Of a DNA stretch of 64,000 nt, positions 1 to 11,097 are shown in pieces. Origin of the DNA: Trichobilharzia regenti (taxonomy: Eukaryota; Platyhelminthes; Trematoda; Strigeidida; Schistosomatidae); NCBI GenBank assembly GCA_944472135.2, contig OX235264.1, forward strand, positions 82,346,319-82,410,318, read 5' to 3'. Made by a program: the position numbers and the translations under genes. Each line of letters begins with the position of its first letter. Within the stretch, counting starts at the first letter, position 1. The notes under the pieces are model-generated. The model had not been told where the DNA came from and ran no database searches. It saw only the letters and a program-made list of their open reading frames with translations.

Positions 1-85
1 TTACCACTGAGCTATTCGGGCTCGAGATTGACCTGGTGTAGGACTGTATCGGATATTTTGATTGGACATTAGTCTAGTGTCTTGT
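1..85 (-). repeat. SINE-F fragment, cut by the window edge
   Basis: The reverse complement of bases 1-22 reads as the A-box half of the tRNA-like head that is complete at 27600-27660 (CGAATAGCTCAGTGGTA). The flanking 60 bases match the upstream part of the other SINE-F copies (the 'gattggac' motif). The body runs off the left end. Confidence 0.6.
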
Positions 86-100
86 CCTATCTGTCTGTAT

Positions 101-283
101 GATTTTGATTACAGCTTGATTCCATACCGTGTCTTTGGTACAAGTATGGAATTTTCAGCATGTGATATCGGTAGCCCAAGTTTTGCAGGCCGAACATTGA
201 TATCAGGTGTGTGCGTCGGCAGGGGATCGAACCCCGGACTATGTACATGGTCGGCGAGAGTCCTAACCATTGTGCCACCGACT
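101..283 (-). repeat. SINE-E copy
   Basis: Read on the - strand, a tRNA-like head (B-box-like GGTTCGATCCC at about 210-220) is followed by a body with 'gatatcaatgttcggcctgc' and a tail ending near 'gaatcaagctgtaatc'. The same unit recurs at 1936-2112 (+) and 25143-25340 (-). The head is nearly the same as that of SINE-D but the body differs. Confidence 0.75.
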
Positions 284-573
284 CACTTTTTATGTATGAA
301 AGTGACTGACTGTACTGTTCATCTTAGTCAGGAAGTGTCCTTTTACATTTACTTAAGGTACGATTTTCTGGTTGTCCAAGTGATCTTTGGTCATGGTAAT
401 TTTTGCCTTTTCAGACAATAATTTTTTTATAGAAGTGCTTTTAAGAACATCAGCGAAAGATTGATGATACTATAAAAAGAAGTTTAATTACACTACAGCT
501 TAATTATAGATAGTTAAAATGTTTTTATCATTCCCGTTCTATAGTCTTTTTTAATTTTTTTAAATAATAATTT

Positions 574-799
574 TTCCTTCACGTTCCCCAGTGAAACATA
601 GGGCTACAAGCTAGTGGCCTGAAGTTTCTGTAGCAGTGTTTATTTTTACAGGATGGGGTTGCTAGCCTCATGCCCAAACTTTCCTCTTTACCAGTCTCAT
701 TACTGGTTTAGCGAGGTAAAGGAGTGCGCCGGCCGGGGATCGAACCCCGGACCGTGTGCACGGTCGGGGAGCGTCCTAACCACTGCGCCACCAACGCAC
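574..799 (-). repeat. SINE-D copy (tRNA head, RTE-like body and tail)
   Basis: The - strand head has an intact B-box-like GGTTCGATCCC. It is followed by a body (GGTAAAGAGG, GCTAGCAACCCCATCC, CAGAAACTTC) and a tail (CCTATGTTTCACTGGG). The body matches the 5' untranslated end of the RTE element at 30661, and the tail matches the RTE 3' end. Confidence 0.8.
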
Positions 800-808
800 A
801 TAGCCTAT

Positions 809-1360
809 TTTGCTTTGCCTCAATTTCTGCTTAGTCTACTAATTAAAAAGTAACTAATACTGTCAAACAGTTTAACTCTTTTTGGAAATGTTTAGCAAGA
901 ATCGATCAAATAACTTTCGTTTCCAGTATATTACTCAACTGAAATAATTCAGGCATAAAGAAATATTATCGACTTCTATCACACACACACTCTCTCTCTT
1001 CAGTGAACTCATGTTTACATTGAAAGATTAAATGTTAACCAACAAAATAGTGATAAATAAACACCTTTGATTAAAATTCGAATTTCTACTTTCAGATGAA
1101 TAGTCATTCGAACTTGTTTTTGAGCTCAAGATGAAGTATTTGTGGTGGAATTAGAAATAATTAAAACAGATTAACTGATATGGAGATTGTGGCGAAGGAG
1201 TAATTCCTTACATTAGGTATTTTATGTTTATAGGAGCTTAAAATTCTGTTAATCGCAGCAGCAACGCCTTTATAGTTTTCGAAGAAAACAATTTCATTTA
1301 ATTCTTGTTCACATTTCCCATCGAGGTTAACTGAACTAGTTTAAAGATAGGAGTGAAGCG
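809..1360. other. No gene recognised
   Basis: AT-rich sequence with a short CA/CT run near 980-1000. I see no coding signal or clear repeat. Confidence 0.5.
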
Positions 1361-1364
1361 GTAG

Positions 1365-1935
1365 AGCGTCTCAGCCACTTCAGTTAGTTGGGAAGTTACA
1401 TCAACCTCAATGTATTGATTACTGATGAAATCTTAGCACGAATACAAAATGCTTTTGTGGTACTTGCCAACTTATATCATCTCTGGCTATCCGTCAAAGA
1501 ACATGTGTACTGTGCAGCACTTTACTCTGTCGTTCTTCATGATTGTGAGTCAGACATAGCCGGTGGAAGTGGAAGATATGAAAAGTCTGGCTGTCTCTGA
1601 TCATAGGTGTGTGCATTGTCAATCTCCTATGCTATGTGGTATAATGATGTGAAGTGGAGGTGGATCAAATGAGATTCCTAGGATACATGATGTGCATGCT
1701 GAGTCATCGCCTTCTTCGACAAGCAATGTTAGCTGATGTAGCATTAGGCTGGAAAAGAGTTAAAAGTGGTCAAACCGAAGCCTGGCGTCAGTTCATAAAA
1801 TCTTTGATTGTTGGTCTCACCAGCATAGGGGTGCAAACTGTCTCAAGTCGTTAAGAATTAGTGGCTGGAGACCTTTAGAGACATGGATCAAAATCGTTCT
1901 CAGTTGGTCAGATGCATTTACAGTTGGAAATCTCC
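1365..1935 (+). pseudogene. Non-LTR retrotransposon RT 3' remnant, degenerate
   Basis: The conceptual translation keeps the region after the RT catalytic site: SYINLNVLITDEI, then ARIQNAFVVLANLYHLW and VYCAALYSVVLHDCE. This matches the 'GSxI..DEI..RI..A..AF..LxxLW' and 'K..VY.A.V...LLYG.E' blocks of RTE-like elements. A second segment at 1654-1851 has HRLLRQAMLADVALGWKRVK and then GQTEAWRQFIKSL, the usual C-terminal block. Frameshifts and stops separate the segments, so it is dead. It looks like a different family from the RTE at 30661. A SINE-E copy abuts its 3' end. Confidence 0.7.
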
Positions 1936-2112
1936 GTGCATCGGTAGCACAGCGGTTAAGACTCTCGCCGACCATGCACATGGTCCGAGGTTCGATCCCC
2001 TGCCGAGGCACACCTGATATCTATGGTCGGCCTGCGAAATTTGGGCTACCGATATCCATGTTGAAAATTCCATACTTGTACCAAAAATATTGTGTGGTTT
2101 CAAGCTATAATC
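1936..2112 (+). repeat. SINE-E copy
   Basis: The tRNA-like head starts at about 1936 (ATCGGTAGCACAGCGGTTAA, B-box-like GGTTCGATCCCC near 1988). The body contains CTGATATCTATGG and GATATCCATG, and the tail ends at 'caagctataatcatat'. This is the same unit as 101-283 and 25143-25340 in the opposite orientation. Confidence 0.8.
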
Positions 2113-3515
2113 ATATAAAAATATCCATTAAATCCTTATGCTTTCCAATGTTATTGTTCTTTCTGCCTCACATTTCTGCTAATTATGGTACATTTCAGTC
2201 CATTTCTCTCAATTTTTTTCTACTTTTGTGTGCTATGTGGAATGTGACAACGTGAAATGGTGAAATTCTGGGCTAAGTACCATGTTGAAACTCAGTCAGT
2301 CAATCAGTCATAGAGGTATGAATTCCTGACGGCAAAATAAGCGTATTCAAAAATTCGTCATTAGTTGACTGTTTGTAAACATAAGGGACTGTATTATAGT
2401 TAAAAGATGGATATTTAGTCTCCGTTATTTAAATATTCTTTTCATTATATTGAACAGAAGTAAATCTGATAGGTTACAAGTGAATTGAATTTTTACAATA
2501 ACAATCTCAATACCTATAAAGCAAGCGATACACACCTTTTTTCCTTGAATAAACCGCATGATATGATTATGAGCAATAAATTGTAGTCGAAACCTCCTCA
2601 GTAAGCAAAACCATGCGATCGTGTGTTTCTGTAAAGCAAAGTTATTCAGTGATGGGATTATACTCTACCATAGTGCCTAAATTAAATACTAATGAAACTT
2701 ATAGTGTTCATGTTAGGGGGCTAGTCAACAAATTTCAATGTGAATAAAGCAAGAACACTAGTTTGTGCAGAATAAGATGGTAGCATCATTTGTTTCGTTT
2801 CCTTTATTTCCGATGAAGCTCCTGTCAATTTTATGAAGTGTTATTCACTTAGCTTGTTTGTACCGAATACAATAAGTAATCGCCTTGGAATTTATCGCAA
2901 GTAGGATCATGAATATGCGCTACTCAAAAGTTGTAGATTAGAATGGAACAGTTGTTGAATTCTGTGTTTTTGATAGTTAGTTTGTTGACATGCGTTATTG
3001 ATGCAAAACTAGTTTGAAATCAATTTGTCTATCACAAACCTGACTAAAGGAAAAGTTGAATAAAAGACAATAAACTTGAAGGTATTTATGAAGTGTAGAT
3101 ATATGTGTGACATTCAAAATATCCGAGAATCCATAAACACGTTACATGTAACTTTAATTGGATAAAAATCCCTTGAGTGATCAGTATGGTACTATTCACC
3201 GGTTAGCAGCAAACAAAAGTGATTTTTGAGTGTCAGTTTCACAGTTTATTCTGCCAAATAAATTCATAAATTTTGATCTCAATTACATCTTCATCTTTAG
3301 CGTCAAACACTTTGTACGGATAGATATATTTAGTTTGCTGACTTGTAAATATTTATACAGTTACATATCTAATTCATTCATAATAACAATCGGTAATACT
3401 GGCTTGCCTATTCACTTTCTAACTCTACATAGACTATCATATGATGAATTGATATTCAGTCTGCTAAATTTATCGATTATTCCCATACATGTGACAATAA
3501 CAAATTGTATGTTCG
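2113..3515. other. No gene; one PLE 3'-end remnant at about 2545-2650
   Basis: AT-rich. Bases 2557-2650 (ATGATATGATTATGAGCAAT, then GTCGAAAC, CTCCTCAGT) resemble the 3' end of the PLE at 36660-38335 (bases 38228-38320) in the same orientation. An open stretch of 109 codons at 3230-3559 shows no recognisable domain and runs into the SINE-F at 3515. Confidence 0.45.
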
Positions 3516-3935
3516 GTATTAGATGGCTGGAGGCAATCGGCAGGAAGCCTTCCACCTAGTTTTCGTACCAGTTGTACTTTCTTCTCTTGCTTCGCGTGCT
3601 ACACGGAGTGTGGCGACTTGAACTGCCGCACATTTGTGCAAAGTTCTACGTCGAAAACAGACAGACAGACAGACCAGTTGACACTCACCAGTCATTAAAG
3701 CGTATCTGCAACCTTGAAGGAACTCATGTCTCCTCTGAGATTCAAAGTCGTGTCACACACTGCTGCACTCAGAGACGTTAAAATTGAGCTATTTAGGTTC
3801 GTGATTGACCTTGTTAAGGACTGCACTGAATCAGTCTGGTTTTCAAACTTGACAGATCGAATTCAGTCTGCACCAAAGATAGGACTAGATACATTACACT
3901 AGTTACTGACTAGTGTTCAATCAACACTTGTATGT
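3515..3935 (-). repeat. SINE-F copy with a 98-bp insertion
   Basis: On the - strand the tRNA-like head lies at about 3750-3800, followed by the body and a hammerhead-like stretch (CTGGTGAGTG, one change from CTGATGAGTG) at about 3680-3700. The body is split by bases 3575-3672, flanked by the 8-bp direct repeat ACCAGTTG (3567-3574 and 3673-3680). Bases 3800-3935 hold the upstream flank shared with other SINE-F copies. Confidence 0.7.
3575..3672. mobile_element. 98-bp insertion with 8-bp target duplication
   Basis: Inserted into SINE-F between two copies of ACCAGTTG. It ends in a short ACAG tandem run (about 3657-3672). No coding capacity, and I do not recognise the family. Confidence 0.55.
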
Positions 3936-4205
3936 TTACTAAAGTATTCTAATTCTATTGGTTATTCTCAAACATGTGACTATAACTAAGTTAACATGTT
4001 CATTGTAATAAAGGTTTTTGTATTTCCCAATGAATGAAAAACAACAAAACGATATTGTTTTTACCGACGTTTCGCTATTTAATGCTAATAGCTTTCTTTA
4101 TCAAAGTATTATTAAACCGGAATTTACAAAATCCACTCAGCTTATATATATAACAAAAAGTTAAGAGGTGAGTATGGTAAGTGTGGTCGAAAAAGCATTC
4201 ATAAA

Positions 4206-4658
4206 ACATGGACCTCAACAGTTATCATTCCATATAGAGCAGAGACGTCAGACGATATCAGAAGAGTACTCAATAAGCTCGACATTAGAGTTTTCTTCAA
4301 AACATCAGACACACTGCGAAACAACCTTGTCTATATAAAAGACCAAATCCCTAAAGATTCTCTATCTAATTGTGTCTATAAAATAAAATGCTTGGAATAT
4401 GATGCGATATACATCAGACAAACACCTCGAGAAATCAAAATCAGAAGAAATGAACACCGCAGAGCATCTGTTCGACCATCGAGAAATCCATTTAATGAAC
4501 TAGAAATATCATCAGACATAGGTCTACACGCTATAGAACCAGTTCACAAAATTGATTTTCACAATATTGAAATAATCCAGAAAAAGTATTTCAGAAATCA
4601 CAAGGAACGTCTAATATCAGAAGCACTTCATATCACAAGTGGAATCCAAATTGTCTGA
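4206..4658 (+). pseudogene. PLE GIY-YIG endonuclease domain, 5'-truncated
   Basis: An open stretch of about 150 codons from 4206 to a stop at 4656-4658, without the RT part. It carries VYKIKC near residue 60, then YIRQTPREIKIRRNEH, the equivalent of the PLE motif 'YKI.C..C...YIGQT.R....R..EH'. The glycine of YIG is arginine and the second cysteine of the CxxC pair is tyrosine, so the nuclease is probably inactive. The 3' part (NIEIIQKKYFRNHKERLISE) matches the usual end of the PLE protein. Confidence 0.75.
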
Positions 4659-4861
4659 CTAGGAATGATGGACTAAAACCGAATTTGACCTGGTTACAAC
4701 ACCCACCTCCCCCATGAAGTGACAAAATCAACACGAATGTGATAAGCAAGTTCACTATGTAAACACATACAGCTTTCATAATTTTTCACACCAGTTGGCC
4801 AATTTGATAATGAAAAATGCCCCATACTGACGAATGATGATCAAGTTAATAAACTTTAGTA

Positions 4862-5590
4862 AATAAATATTCCCATAATTTATTCAGAACAAAATATTTA
4901 ATATAAAAATTTAATATAAATTCCTTTCGCGATTTTCTTTTCTTTTCTTTTCCTTCTTCTATTCCTCTGTTTCATTGACAAACGTTCATTTTCGACTTTT
5001 ATGATTTCATGACCTTTCTTATGATTTTATTACCTTAGGTTTAAATAGTGCTTTTCTAACTTACTATCGTATTTACAAAATCCCATTCATTCCACTTCAT
5101 TATATTCATTATTATTATTTGACAATCATTCACCAATAGTACATTTAATTTTAATTTTACACCATATCATCGTTATTATTTTACAATCATTCTTATTGTT
5201 GTTATTTTCAACCTTGAACTTAAGTCTAGACCGCCCCATTCGTTGGTTTATTTTCATATTGCCTCACACACCCTGATTACACTCACTCTTGAAACCTGTA
5301 TTTTCTGTTAACTATATTTATATATATACACACATCATTAAATTATTTCATCTCATTCTGTCCCATGTTGTTATTGACCATGCATATTAAAAAACTATAT
5401 GACTATATGACTATTGTTTCATCCCATCTTATACTTGTTCCACAATACACTTTCTGATATGATTCTAATTCGCCTTTACTGGCTATTGTATGCTTACATT
5501 AATGGATTTATAATTGTAGAGCCTGAAGAAGAGTTTATTGAAAACAATTGTTCGCTCTAAATATTTTGTTCTGAATAAACTTTGTTTTGA
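4862..5590 (+). mobile_element. Nested PLE 3' end (type A) inside PLE1
   Basis: A non-coding PLE tail with an inverted cap: TTTATTCAGAACAAAATATT at about 4879-4898 is the inverse of AATATTTTGTTCTGAATAAA at about 5559-5578. The tail at 5400-5582 is also found at 50385-50545. AATAAACTTT occurs on both sides (about 4850 and 5574), possibly a target duplication. A hammerhead-like motif lies at 5517-5559. Confidence 0.55.
5517..5559 (+). ncRNA. Hammerhead-like ribozyme motif in PLE tail
   Basis: In order: TAGAGC (5517-5522), CTGAAGA (5523-5529), a weak stem II region, GAAA (5540-5543), palindrome ACAATTGT (5544-5551), TC, GCTCTA (5554-5559). Stem I is six perfect pairs. The core has A for U at position 7, which hammerheads tolerate. 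Stem II is poorly paired, so activity is uncertain. Confidence 0.5.
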
Positions 5591-5852
5591 TATCATAACA
5601 GACGTACTATTACCTTTGATATTTGGTTTGAACGATCTTCATTGTTATTTTGACCTTCAATATGTCCTTTTAACTTGACCTAACTTGTCTATTGTCTCAC
5701 CCCCTAACTCTTTGTTATATATATGCTGAGATTTTGTAAATTCCGGTTTAATGATACTCTGAGAAAGAAAGCTATTAGCATTGAATAGCGAAACGTCGGT
5801 GAAAACAACATCGTTATGTTATTTTTCATTCATTGGGAAATACAAAAACCTT

Positions 5853-6302
5853 CATGATAATGAATATCATATACTTAATGCCCAAATTTTTTCAAACTGT
5901 TAAAAGTGAACTTAGTTGGGACATATATAGGTTGACGTGTGTTAATGTGTAAGTGTCAGTTTTTCTGAAGATAATGAAAAGTAAAGACATTCAGGAATGG
6001 GTTATTCTTTTCAGCGATATCGTTCTCAAGCTGTGCAGTCGCATATAACGTAATGAATCGTCTAAGCAACAAAAGGAATATTTCAAAAAGGTGTCATCAG
6101 AATTTTAAGTTTCTTGTATATTTCAAATTACGTAATATAAAAAGTGTCAGTTGGGTAGAAACTAAGACGAAATTAAATAAATAAATTAAGTGACGTAATA
6201 TAATTGATGGGATTGAGAAAAATTCAACAACATTTGGACGAGAGGCAAATAAACAACATTGGTAATAAGGGATAGAAGATCTACATACATCATGATGTTG
6301 AC
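5853..6302. other. No gene recognised
   Basis: AT-rich. No coding signal or repeat that I can identify. Confidence 0.45.
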
Positions 6303-7066
6303 ATTATTATTATCCTTTAATTCCTAGAGGAACATAGGGCTTCAGCTGCGAGTCTCCATTGCCTTCTGTTTTCTGACAACTTTTTCACCCGCTCCAAGTC
6401 TGCCCACATGCTTATATCTCTTCTTCACATGACCTCCTCCAAGCCAACCCACCCTCGAACTGGCGACCAACTTGCCGCTTCCTTTTCGGGTTCTACTCGA
6501 GCAATGGTTTGTCTAGTGATGTCACTTGATGGTTTCCTCAGACTATGCCCAGCCAATCCATCTCCATTTCTTTCTGCCTATTTGTTTCACAATCGGTTCC
6601 TGCTGTGTTGGTTTGCTCATTGCCAGAGATCCCTGTTGCTGATCTTTTCTGGCCGGCCATCTGATCTTGAGTATTGAGCGAAGACAACTGTTAATGAAGG
6701 TCTGAAGTTTGTTTGAGATGCTCTTTATGACGCGCTGGCCAAGTCTCTGATCCATATAGTGGCACTGACTTCACACTGGAGTTGAAGATCCAGATCTTAT
6801 TTTTGATGGTGAGTGCTGTTGACCTCCACACAGATTTGAGAGTAATGAAAGCTTGTCTTGCTTTTCCGATTCTGGCTTTGATATCCTCGTCAGTTAAGTG
6901 CGCCTGTAGTTGAAACGATGCTTCCCAGGTAGGTAGGTAGGTGAAGGAGGTTGTTTCTTTCAGGTTCCTCCCATTTATGCTGGCTGATTGTTGTCTGTTG
7001 TTGTTTCCGTCGCTGCTGGTGTTGGCCAGGAATCTTCATCACCTCTGTTTTATCTATGTTCACCTG
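6303..7066 (-). mobile_element. RTE non-LTR retrotransposon, 3' fragment
   Basis: The reverse complement gives the region after the RT domain as at 54785-55575 and 33200-33950, in several frames (e.g. NKLQTFINSCLRSILKIRWP, then WRWIGWA). It ends in CCCTATGTTCCTCTAGGAAT and a short AAT run. It is 5'-truncated, as is usual for target-primed insertion, and the frames are broken. Confidence 0.8.
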
Positions 7067-7520
7067 ACATCATAATATTATAATGTACGTAAGTAGGCTT
7101 TCTGTCTGATGAATTGGTTGTCTGAATTTCACTTAACCTAATAAAACAAGAGTACTACTGCAGTTCTTGTAGTTCGTGGTTGATTCTGGATGTAAGTTCG
7201 AGTTAATACTAATTCAGGAAAAATGACCTCTAATTAGATTGTAAAAACAATGCATTAAGAATTACAAATAGTCTGATAACCAAATGTTGTCAAAGGAAAT
7301 GAACTTCTACACTAAATGCCTAATTTGTCTATCTAGAAATAAGTCAGATTTTAAGGAAAATTAAATTAATTTAATAAAGTCAAAACTTGTTTTAATTTGC
7401 AAAATTGCTTACACTGTTTAACTGAATTTTAGATTTTCTAGTGGATTGATTGGACCAAAGTGCTCAATTCCATTAAAATTCAATTAAATTAATATGACCC
7501 GTTGCACAAGAGGTGGCTCT
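7067..7520. other. No gene recognised
   Basis: AT-rich spacer between an RTE remnant and a SINE. Confidence 0.45.
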
Positions 7521-7700
7521 CGTGGCCCAAGTGATCTAGTGGATAACGCTTTGGCTGGTGTTTGAAACTATGGGCACTGGGTTCGAGCCTCGGTGGGAAC
7601 ATCATCACTCAATGGGTAATGCAGGCCCATCCATCTGGCGAGTCCCCGATAGGACGAAATGCGGATCCTGACTGGATTCCACTGCTAGTCACCATCCAAA
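7521..7700 (+). repeat. Sm-alpha-type SINE (tRNA head plus degenerate hammerhead)
   Basis: The tRNA-like head has an A-box-like run (AAGTGATCTAGTGGATAACG) and a B box (GGGTTCGAGCCTC). It is followed by a hammerhead-like stretch at 7629-7678: ATCCAT, CTGGCGA, GTCC and GGAC pairing, GAAA, then CTGGAT. The core CTGATGA has two changes, so it is probably inactive. This is the schistosome Sm-alpha layout. Confidence 0.75.
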
Positions 7701-7739
7701 AATTAAATTCTACTTACACTGTTGTTAAGCAGTCAGACT

Positions 7740-8870
7740 TTCAAGTTTAAAAATTCTAATAGACAGTACATTTATGCCTGGATTCATGAACAAGTCTGAA
7801 AAAGTACTCATGAAGCTATGACCTGAGTGAGAAGGTCTAGTTAGAGTGATTTGAGATCAAGGATAGTTAAAGAGATGAGTTCTTTTTTTTTTATCGCTTG
7901 CACTTTGAACATCACATCCAAACAGATCTGTTGACTTTACACTTACCAACAATATTCTTCTTAACTATTTAGATACTTATATCTTTTTTCTTGTCTTAAT
8001 TTTACTGATTCAAGATGTACAGTAATTTGAACCAATACATTTCTCTCTGAGCACTCCTCATGTAGTCTACCTATTTGTGGCAACTGGTAGTTATCACTCG
8101 CAATATCGTGCTGATATTTGTCATGTCTCGTAAATAAATCGATCTATTTACTACCTAATGCCTTTCCGAATACACTGTGTCATGATTAAGCCTGTAAATG
8201 ACGTCATATGATACGTTGGACTTTTTATTTAGAGTTCAGTACAACTTTGGAACGTTTCTAATGAGAGTAAACAATGTTAGCTCAATAACAAACAGACAAT
8301 CATAATGCATCGAGTGAATAGCTTAATACTAGGAATAATAGGTTTCTAAATCAAAATGAGATTAAGTAAGTGGCACTTATTATTCCAACGTTTATATTTT
8401 TCAAACGTCAATCAGAAACAGAATCTTCTACTTAACATATCTGGGCTTAATTAATCCACTAAGTATTGAGTATACATAACTGAAAAGATGTAAACTAACT
8501 GAATAGTTGTCTGGAGAGGTTTGGTTTTTGATGGCTTTTTGGCCGATGTGAGTTTTTGACTCATCATATAATCAAACCTAAATAACTGAATAATTATTGA
8601 TGTCTGGAGTTTAGTAACTCACTCAGGTTATTAGACATAATATGGTTTGAAATCATAGACAATCATTTAAGCGTGCTTCATTTCTAAGTATGGACTTACA
8701 GCATACTTATTGAACTCTTAAGACTGCTGTCAAAATTCAACTATTTACCAAATATATTAACTTAAATTGCTGCTTATTTTGAGATAGTAAGAGTATAAAG
8801 CTACCTAATTTTTGTGAAACTGAATTTTGAGTGTACTCATTTCACAATTAGGCAGGCGTATATTAGTAGT
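7740..8870. other. No gene recognised
   Basis: About 1.1 kb of AT-rich sequence with no convincing reading frame, RNA gene or known repeat. Confidence 0.45.
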
Positions 8871-8874
8871 TGGA

Positions 8875-10270
8875 CCTCGCCTAGTTTACTAGTTTTGTAA
8901 CCGATCGTAAGCCTGTGAAGGGGGGGGAGGTTGGGTGAAGTGCTAGCCAACCTACCAAGTAAAATTCAATCCAGTTACTACGAAAACCCCCAAAACGCAA
9001 GAAAACTATTCAATAGTTTTGGTTTGTAAGGGTTTGTTGTGTTTTTACAAGTTGATCACGGATGGATATCAGTCCTGGGTTCAAATCCCAGTGGGTGCGT
9101 ACTGTCGATGATTCTCAAACTAGGATGAAACAGCAGCTGTCCAGTACTCCCTGGTTTTCAATGGTTCTCTAACTGATTTCAACGCGTGATCAACTCGTAA
9201 AAATATTTAAAACAAACTTATTCTCCTTTGGAATCGGAGAGACGGAATAACGCGGGCTAGTCAAAGGCTTCGGGAAGCCAAACAGCCGATGTGTCCTCAT
9301 TCGATGAAAGCAAAAACAAGCATGATGACGTAGAATGTTCATACAGCGTACGAGGCTAAGAAGGCTGCCGAGGTAGCCAAAGAAACGAGAAGATATGGTA
9401 TATAAGTGATACAAATCTGAGAAAGCGGACTGAACATATGTGGACTATCGTATTTGCCAACTGGATAGTCAGTAATCTACTCCGGTCGCCCAGACGACAA
9501 CAAAGAATACACTGAGAGAGTGGCTATGATGAGAACTAGAGAAGAATACTGAATTCTACAGGCGATCGCAAACAGTAATGGACAAGACCACAAATGGTGA
9601 CATCAAAAACTTATGGGTGATATGAATGCTAAACAGGGAGCAGACAATACAGGGAGAAAACTCATCATGGTTTGAAAGGCTCTCATTGAAATGATTGAGA
9701 ATGCGGAACTCTGTGAATTTCTGCGCCTATGATTTGGTGACTGGAGGCAGCGTGTACAAACACAAAGATATATACAAGGCAACATGGATTTCACCTGAAG
9801 AACACGCCAAAATCAGACAGACTTTATCTGAATGTTGATCAGGAAAGTGCAGATACAGATTGCTAGACTTAAAGTCAAGAAGAGGAGAAGATATGGGCTC
9901 AGACCATCATCTGGTCCAAGCAACCTTTTTACTTCAAGCTGAAATCCCTCAAAACAACTGGAGACAGATAATAATGATTCAAGTTCAACACTCAGAAAGT
10001 GAAGGACAAAACTAGAAGGGACTCCTTCACTACCGATCAAAAATAAAGTCGATAACACTATGTTGAATCACTGAGGAAACATCTGTGGAAGAACATTTGA
10101 ACTAACTCTCTGAAGGTAATGTTTAAGGAAATATGTACAGCCGTCTTAGAAGGAAAGAAGAGGCGAAACAACTAACTAACAGCTCCCTTCAGACACCTGA
10201 AAGCTAATAGAAGAAAGGAGGATGGCGAGAGAGGAGACGAACCAATGCATAGATGTACAATTGAAGGAAA
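8875..10270 (+). mobile_element. RTE retrotransposon, degenerate 5' half, interrupted by a SINE
   Basis: It starts with the same 5' UTR as 30661 (CCTCGCCTAG; GTGCTAGCCAACCTACC). After the SINE insert it continues with the APE endonuclease region in broken frames: sequence equivalent to SRWNG, GDMNAK and the SDH motif is recognisable at 9600-9930. It ends near the position equivalent to 32010 in the better copy, so it lacks the RT. No open frame spans it. Confidence 0.75.
9012..9196 (+). repeat. SINE-B/C copy nested in RTE
   Basis: B-box-like GGGTTCAAATCCC and GGTGGGTGCGTACTG are followed by a hammerhead-like stretch (TCGATGA, then GATGAAACAGCAGCTGTC, CAGTAC). RTE homology stops at about 9011 and resumes at about 9197, so the SINE inserted after the RTE. 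Confidence 0.65.
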
Positions 10271-10279
10271 AGCTGAGTT

Positions 10280-11090
10280 CTATGTAAAATCTTATTAAAA
10301 TTTGTTTACTTTAAATCATTACATGTACATATATTTACCAGATTCATGTCTTACTCTTTATTGATTCTATTACCACAGTAAAACAAATCCTTGAGAACAA
10401 ACAGTTTATCTGCCTGAAAGTTTTGATAAATGGTTAAAATACAACTACCTGACTCATCCAGATAGATTATATTCAGTTTATTCGCTAAAAAAGGCATACT
10501 TCAATGATTGTTTTAGCATTTTTACTCCTGATAATCTTAGATTTTCTTTTTCTGAATACCATAGTGCTGAAATATTAGAGTATCTTAAGTGCACTTTACT
10601 CGAAATATTTTTGTATTTACCTATGATCTTAGAGATAAAAAAAATAGAACAACAAAACTGAAGTTAAATAGATTCCAAATATTTAAACCGAATAGTTAAA
10701 AACAAAATTCTGTTTTGTTTTGGTTAAAAGTATTTGTGGTACTAGACAGAGAATATGTAGCTTAAAGCTAATATAGAAAAGTACTCCTGTACAAACAACT
10801 GTGATTTGAATGTTTAAGGGTTACTCAATGTCACACTATCATCTCATTTCGAGATAAAGTTTGGACATATAGTTTAAAGGGTAGCCTATGAGTGTAATCT
10901 CTCAATAAACTATGCGAAATCATGAATAAGCTGATTTTTTTATTTGGGTTATGCTGTTTTGGGTACTCATTTTCAAAAATATTGTACTTCTTTCTTTATT
11001 GTTAATAAAATCACTAAGCTGTAAACTGTTAGAATACTGTAATGCATTATGGTGCAGTTTGTCACTAATCATTTGGAAAGATGAGATTCA
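10280..11090. other. No gene recognised
   Basis: AT-rich. No feature that I can support. Confidence 0.45.
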
Positions 11091-11097
11091 GTTTAAA

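Larger units (their letters stand above)
4011..5852 (+). mobile_element. Penelope-like element remnant with inverted ends (PLE1)
   Basis: It is bounded by inverted arms of about 150 bp: 4011-4163 (starts AAGGTTTTTGTATTTCCCAA) and 5705-5852 (ends TTGGGAAATACAAAAACCTT). It encloses a GIY-YIG coding remnant (4206-4658) and a nested second PLE 3' end (about 4862-5590). Inverted or direct terminal repeats around 5'-truncated copies are a known PLE trait. Each arm carries a hammerhead-like stretch ending in GCGAAACGTC. Confidence 0.75.

Noticed and set aside
3230..3559. 109-codon open frame as a gene
   Set aside because: Composition is that of translated AT-rich DNA, there is no motif, and its end runs into a SINE-F.
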